A DNA stretch of 64,000 bases, from contig DGRE01000060.1 of NCBI GenBank assembly GCA_002389905.1, forward strand, positions 106,166 to 170,165, read 5' to 3'. Position numbers and translations under genes: made by a program. Origin of the DNA: Hungatella sp. UBA4396 (GTDB lineage Bacteria; Bacillota; Clostridia; Lachnospirales; Lachnospiraceae). Position 1 is the stretch's first letter. Each line of letters starts with the position of its first letter. Below the pieces are notes generated by a model. The model searched no databases. It was not told the origin of the DNA and worked only from the letters and a program-made list of their open reading frames with translations. Below, one piece after another: positions 60,761-64,000 of the stretch.

Positions 60761-62055
60761 GAATTATAAAATTAGATGAAAGCTCCAAACAGAATATTCT
60801 GGCGGACTTATTAAAAAGAGATCCCAATAATTACAGCACCTATGCCGATACGGTCCAGAAAATCGTGGAAGCCGTGAAGGCGGATAAGGACAAGGCTCTT
60901 TTTTCCTACACAAAGGAATTTGACAAAGCAGATATCAATGCCTCAAATATCCGGGTGACGGAAGAGGAAATCAAAGAGGCCATGAAAGAGGTGGACCCGG
61001 GACTTTTGGAGGTTATGAAAAAGTCCATGAAAAACATCCGCCAGTTTCATGAAAAACAGAAACAGTACAGCTGGTTTGACAGCAAGCCTGACGGAACCCT
61101 TTTAGGACAAAAGGTTACTGCCCTTGGAAGCGTAGGCGTTTACGTTCCAGGTGGAAAAGCGGCTTATCCGTCTTCTGTTTTAATGAACATCATTCCAGCC
61201 GAGGTGGCAGGAGTGGAGCGGATTGCCATGGTGACTCCTCCCGGACCGGATGGAAAGGTGAATCCGGTTACCTTGACGGCAGCTTATCTGGCAGGTGCTA
61301 CGGAGGTTTATAAGGTGGGCGGAGCCCAGGCAGTGGCTGCCCTGGCTTTTGGAACGGAATCCATTCCAAAGGTGGATAAGATCGTAGGCCCTGGAAATAT
61401 TTTTGTGGCCCTTGCAAAAAAGGCAGTTTACGGCCATGTGAGCATAGACAGCATTGCAGGCCCCAGCGAGATTTTAGTTCTTGCAGATGAGAGCGCCAAT
61501 CCCCGTTTTGTAGCCGCGGATTTGTTATCCCAGGCAGAGCATGATGAGCTGGCTTCTTCCATTCTGGTGACCACCAGCATGGAGCTGGCCAAAAAGGTGT
61601 CAGAGGAAGCGGGAAATTTTGCAAATGTGTTGTCCCGGTCTGAGATCATCAAGAAGTCTTTGGACAATTACGGATATATTCTGGTGACAGAAACCATGAA
61701 GGAAGCCATTTCCGTTGTCAATGAGATCGCTCCGGAGCACTTGGAAATTATTACCAGAAATCCATTTGAAGATATGATCAGGATTCAGAACGCAGGGGCC
61801 ATATTCCTGGGAGAATACAGTTCTGAGCCCTTGGGAGATTATTTTGCAGGGCCTAACCATGTGCTTCCCACAAACGGAACGGCTAAATTTTTCTCCCCAT
61901 TAAACGTGGATGATTATGTAAAGAAATCCAGCATCATTTATTATTCCAAAGAGGCTTTGGAGCAGGTTCATAAGGATATCGAGGCCTTTGCCGAAGCAGA
62001 GCACTTAACCGCTCATGCCAATTCCGTAAAGGTGAGGTTTGAAAAGGAGAATTAG
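60757..62055 (+). CDS. hisD: Histidinol dehydrogenase
   Basis: 432-aa zinc enzyme converting histidinol to histidine in two NAD steps. Signatures include GLYVPGG-like VGVYVPGGKAAYPS, GPGNIFVALAKK, DSIAGPSEILVLAD, QAEHD with zinc ligands, and the C-terminal PTNGTAKFFSPL. Full length. Directly precedes hisA with 1 bp spacing. Confidence 0.95.
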   Translation: MRIIKLDESSKQNILADLLKRDPNNYSTYADTVQKIVEAVKADKDKALFSYTKEFDKADINASNIRVTEEEIKEAMKEVDPGLLEVMKKSMKNIRQFHEKQKQYSWFDSKPDGTLLGQKVTALGSVGVYVPGGKAAYPSSVLMNIIPAEVAGVERIAMVTPPGPDGKVNPVTLTAAYLAGATEVYKVGGAQAVAALAFGTESIPKVDKIVGPGNIFVALAKKAVYGHVSIDSIAGPSEILVLADESANPRFVAADLLSQAEHDELASSILVTTSMELAKKVSEEAGNFANVLSRSEIIKKSLDNYGYILVTETMKEAISVVNEIAPEHLEIITRNPFEDMIRIQNAGAIFLGEYSSEPLGDYFAGPNHVLPTNGTAKFFSPLNVDDYVKKSSIIYYSKEALEQVHKDIEAFAEAEHLTAHANSVKVRFEKEN

Positions 62056-62056
62056 T

Positions 62057-62785
62057 ATGCAGCTTTATCCAGCAATTGATTTAAAAAACGGGCAGTGCGT
62101 CCGTTTAAAGCAAGGAGAATTTAAAGAAATCACCGTTTATTCCGATGCACCGGAGGAGATAGCCGCTCTTTGGCAGTCTCAGGGAGCTACGTTTCTTCAT
62201 TTAGTGGACTTGGACGGCGCTCTGGCCGGTTATTCCGTAAACCGGGATGTGATAAAAAAGATTGCGGATACCGTTTCCATTCCCATTGAAATCGGAGGGG
62301 GCATCCGGAGTGAGGAAGCCATAGAATCCATGCTTTCCCTGGGAGTTGCCAGGGTGATCATCGGAACCAGAGCCGTGGAAAATCCTGAATTTCTCGGGGA
62401 AATGGTGAGAAAATTTGGTCCTGAACGGATTGTGGCCGGTGTGGATGCAAAGGATGGCATGGTGGCCGTAGAGGGCTGGGAAAAAATCAGCACCATATCG
62501 GCGTCAGACTTATGCGGACGCATGAAGGAATACGGCATTCAGCACATTGTATACACTGATATAGCCAGGGACGGAATGCTGTCCGGCCCCAATGTGGCTT
62601 ATACGAAAAAACTGACCGATGACACGGGTTTGGATATCATCGCTTCCGGTGGGATGTCCTCTATGGAGGATTTACGCCAGCTTTATGAAGCCGGTGTCAA
62701 AGGGGCCATCATCGGCAAGGCTTTGTATGAAAAGCGGATTGATTTAAAGGAAGCTATCGATGCGTTTGAAAAGCAGACGCCTTAG
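62057..62785 (+). CDS. hisA: HisA isomerase (ProFAR isomerase)
   Basis: 242-aa TIM barrel isomerising ProFAR to PRFAR. Asp8 in YPAIDLKNGQCVRL and the second catalytic Asp in YTDIARDGMLSGPN are intact; phosphate loops GGGIRS and ASGGMSS are present. The frame opens at 62039, but AAGGAG fits ATG 62057. hisB and hisH, which often lie between hisD and hisA, are absent here. Confidence 0.94.
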   Translation: MQLYPAIDLKNGQCVRLKQGEFKEITVYSDAPEEIAALWQSQGATFLHLVDLDGALAGYSVNRDVIKKIADTVSIPIEIGGGIRSEEAIESMLSLGVARVIIGTRAVENPEFLGEMVRKFGPERIVAGVDAKDGMVAVEGWEKISTISASDLCGRMKEYGIQHIVYTDIARDGMLSGPNVAYTKKLTDDTGLDIIASGGMSSMEDLRQLYEAGVKGAIIGKALYEKRIDLKEAIDAFEKQTP

Positions 62786-62796
62786 GGGAGGATTGT

Positions 62797-64000
62797 ATGA
62801 TGGAGTGTAAAAAAATAATTGCAGGCTTCGGCATCCGAAATGGTAAGGCCGTCAGGCTTGATGACAGGACGTCCTATTATGAAAAAGGCCTTCTGGAGCT
62901 GGCCCGTTTTTACGGGGACAGCGGAGCCGATGAGATTTTTCTTCTGGATTTATCGGAAACTGAGGAAGATCACGAAAAGACCATAGGTATGATGAAAGAG
63001 ATCGCAAGGCTTTCCGATATCCCGGTTATTGCCGGTGGGAGAGTGAAACGGTTAGAGGATGTGAAGAAATATCTCTACGCAGGGGCAAAGGCTTCCTTCC
63101 TTGACGCGGGACTGGAGGAAAATGTGGACCTGATGAAGGAAGCCTCAGACCGGTTCGGGGATGATAAGGTATACGCTTACCTGCCGGATTGCTCCTATCT
63201 GGAAAGCGCCAAGGAATATGCCCAGCTTGGGGCCTCTGTCATGATTTTAGGGGATCTGGAAATGACGGAAGAAAAACTTTTAAAGGTGGCTGAATGCAAG
63301 GAAGTTTTTCTGCTTGCCGGTCCTATCGGGGAGCTTTTGCCTGCTGTGCTTAAAACAGACAATGTAAACGGCTTTATCGGAGTATTTGACGGAAAAGCAG
63401 GCTGTATGGATTTAAAACAGGATTTAAAGGCCAGAGGTATGGCGGTGGATACATTTGAAAGCCCAGTCAGCTTCAGCCAGTTTAAGTTAAATGACCACGG
63501 TCTCATTCCGGTCATCACTCAGGATTACCGGACAGGACAGGTGCTGATGCTGGCTTATATGAATGAAGAGGCATTTCAGACGACTTTAAAGACCGGCTGC
63601 ATGACTTATTACAGCAGAAGCCGGGACGCACTCTGGCTTAAGGGGGAAACCTCCGGCCATTATCAGTATGTGAAGTCTCTTTCCATAGACTGTGACAGCG
63701 ACACCCTGCTTGCCAAGGTCAATCAGATCGGCGCAGCCTGCCATACCGGGGAAAAAACGTGTTTTTATACAGACCTGGTGAAAAAGGAATATCAGGAGAC
63801 CAATCCCCTCAAGGTATTTGAAGATGTGCTTCAGGTAATCACGGACAGGAAGAAAAATCCCAAGGAGGGCTCTTATACCAATTACCTGTTTGATAAGGGA
63901 ATTGATAAAATATTAAAGAAGCTGGGAGAGGAAGCCGCGGAAATCATTATAGCTGCTAAAAATCCCGATTCTGAGGAAGTGAAATACGAAATTTCGGACT
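62797..64000 (+). CDS. hisI: HisIE with N-terminal degenerate HisA/HisF-like barrel (3' truncated by window)
   Basis: At least 401 codons; the frame is open to the end of the window. Residues ~1-215 resemble a HisA/HisF (beta-alpha)8 barrel (KIIAGFGIRNGKAVRL, FLLDLSETEED, PVIAGGRVKRLEDV), but the Asp expected after the first strand (CLDV in HisF, AIDL in HisA) is missing, so this half is probably non-catalytic. Residues ~220-320 are HisI, PRAMP cyclohydrolase (MTYYSRSRDALWLKGETSGH, DCDSDTLLAK, GAACHTGEKTCFY). From ~330 the HisE pyrophosphohydrolase begins (GSYTNYLFDKG, LGEEAAEIIIAAKN). GGGGAGG precedes ATG 62797. Confidence 0.88.
   Translation, partial: MMECKKIIAGFGIRNGKAVRLDDRTSYYEKGLLELARFYGDSGADEIFLLDLSETEEDHEKTIGMMKEIARLSDIPVIAGGRVKRLEDVKKYLYAGAKASFLDAGLEENVDLMKEASDRFGDDKVYAYLPDCSYLESAKEYAQLGASVMILGDLEMTEEKLLKVAECKEVFLLAGPIGELLPAVLKTDNVNGFIGVFDGKAGCMDLKQDLKARGMAVDTFESPVSFSQFKLNDHGLIPVITQDYRTGQVLMLAYMNEEAFQTTLKTGCMTYYSRSRDALWLKGETSGHYQYVKSLSIDCDSDTLLAKVNQIGAACHTGEKTCFYTDLVKKEYQETNPLKVFEDVLQVITDRKKNPKEGSYTNYLFDKGIDKILKKLGEEAAEIIIAAKNPDSEEVKYEISD

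Noticed and set aside
1..64000. CRISPR array, tRNA, rRNA, IS element or prophage
   Set aside because: No regularly spaced repeats, no cloverleaf or rRNA blocks, no transposase or integrase motifs were seen in reading the window.

Overview
The window looks like chromosome from a spore-forming, low-to-mid GC Firmicute of the Clostridia, most likely a Lachnospiraceae / Lacrimispora-type organism. The evidence is a Gram-positive housekeeping order (dgt-dnaG-rpoD-trmK-nif3; plsX-acpP-rnc-smc-ftsY; yicC-gmk-rpoZ-rimO-pgsA-cinA), strong GGAGG ribosome sites, sigma-A promoters, and sporulation genes (SpoIID-domain protein, Csp-like germination protease, GerW, alpha/beta SASP, YlbJ). The species assignment is inference. 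Almost all of the DNA is ordinary core chromosome; no tRNA, rRNA, IS element, prophage or CRISPR array was seen.

Layout. 1-4.7 kb: 3' part of a P-type Ca2+ ATPase, PEP carboxykinase, a HAD phosphatase. 4.7-5.0 kb: a 6S-like RNA with its own promoter and terminator. 5.0-9.0 kb: a long SpoIID-domain protein followed by a Csp-type subtilase. 9.2-16.9 kb: dGTPase, primase, sigma-A, TrmK, Nif3-like protein, a ThrRS-N-domain/uridine-kinase fusion, and rnpB. 17.0-19.6 kb: a flavin reductase, a small orphan gene preceded by two LexA-type SOS boxes, and a MATE transporter. 19.7-27.6 kb: plsX-acpP-rnc-smc-ftsY-ilvA. 27.6-31.6 kb: an AT-rich accessory patch with a complete agr-like quorum-sensing module (LytTR regulator and GHKL kinase on the minus strand, divergent from agrB and a 48-codon cysteine-free agrD), then about 950 bp with almost no coding content but with hairpins. 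31.5-33.9 kb: a PsiE-like membrane protein and rqcH. 33.9-42.3 kb: yicC-gmk-rpoZ-rimO-pgsA-cinA, two unrecognised proteins, DUF2953 and gerW, a 45-aa membrane protein. 42.3-48.1 kb: rpmB, Asp23-family protein, DAK2/FakA-like kinase, recG, DUF975 protein, SASP. 48.2-58.7 kb: rsmD-coaD-coiled-coil gene, convergent ylbJ, M23 peptidase, a run of RNA-modification enzymes (RsmF-like, RsuA/RluB-like, RluA-like), HAD phosphatase, YgiQ-type radical SAM, SDR and RecU. 58.7-64.0 kb: histidine operon hisZ-hisG-hisD-hisA-hisIE behind a perfect consensus sigma-A promoter; the last gene has a degenerate HisA/HisF-like barrel fused in front of HisI and HisE and runs off the window.

Functional themes: replication/transcription initiation and RNA processing dominate, with sporulation genes interspersed. 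The parts most likely to carry new biology are the cysteine-free agr module with its gene-poor downstream flank, the SOS-box-preceded orphan gene, the HisF-like/HisIE fusion, and the conserved-looking but unrecognised proteins upstream of gerW. All functions are read from motifs and gene order; no database search was run.
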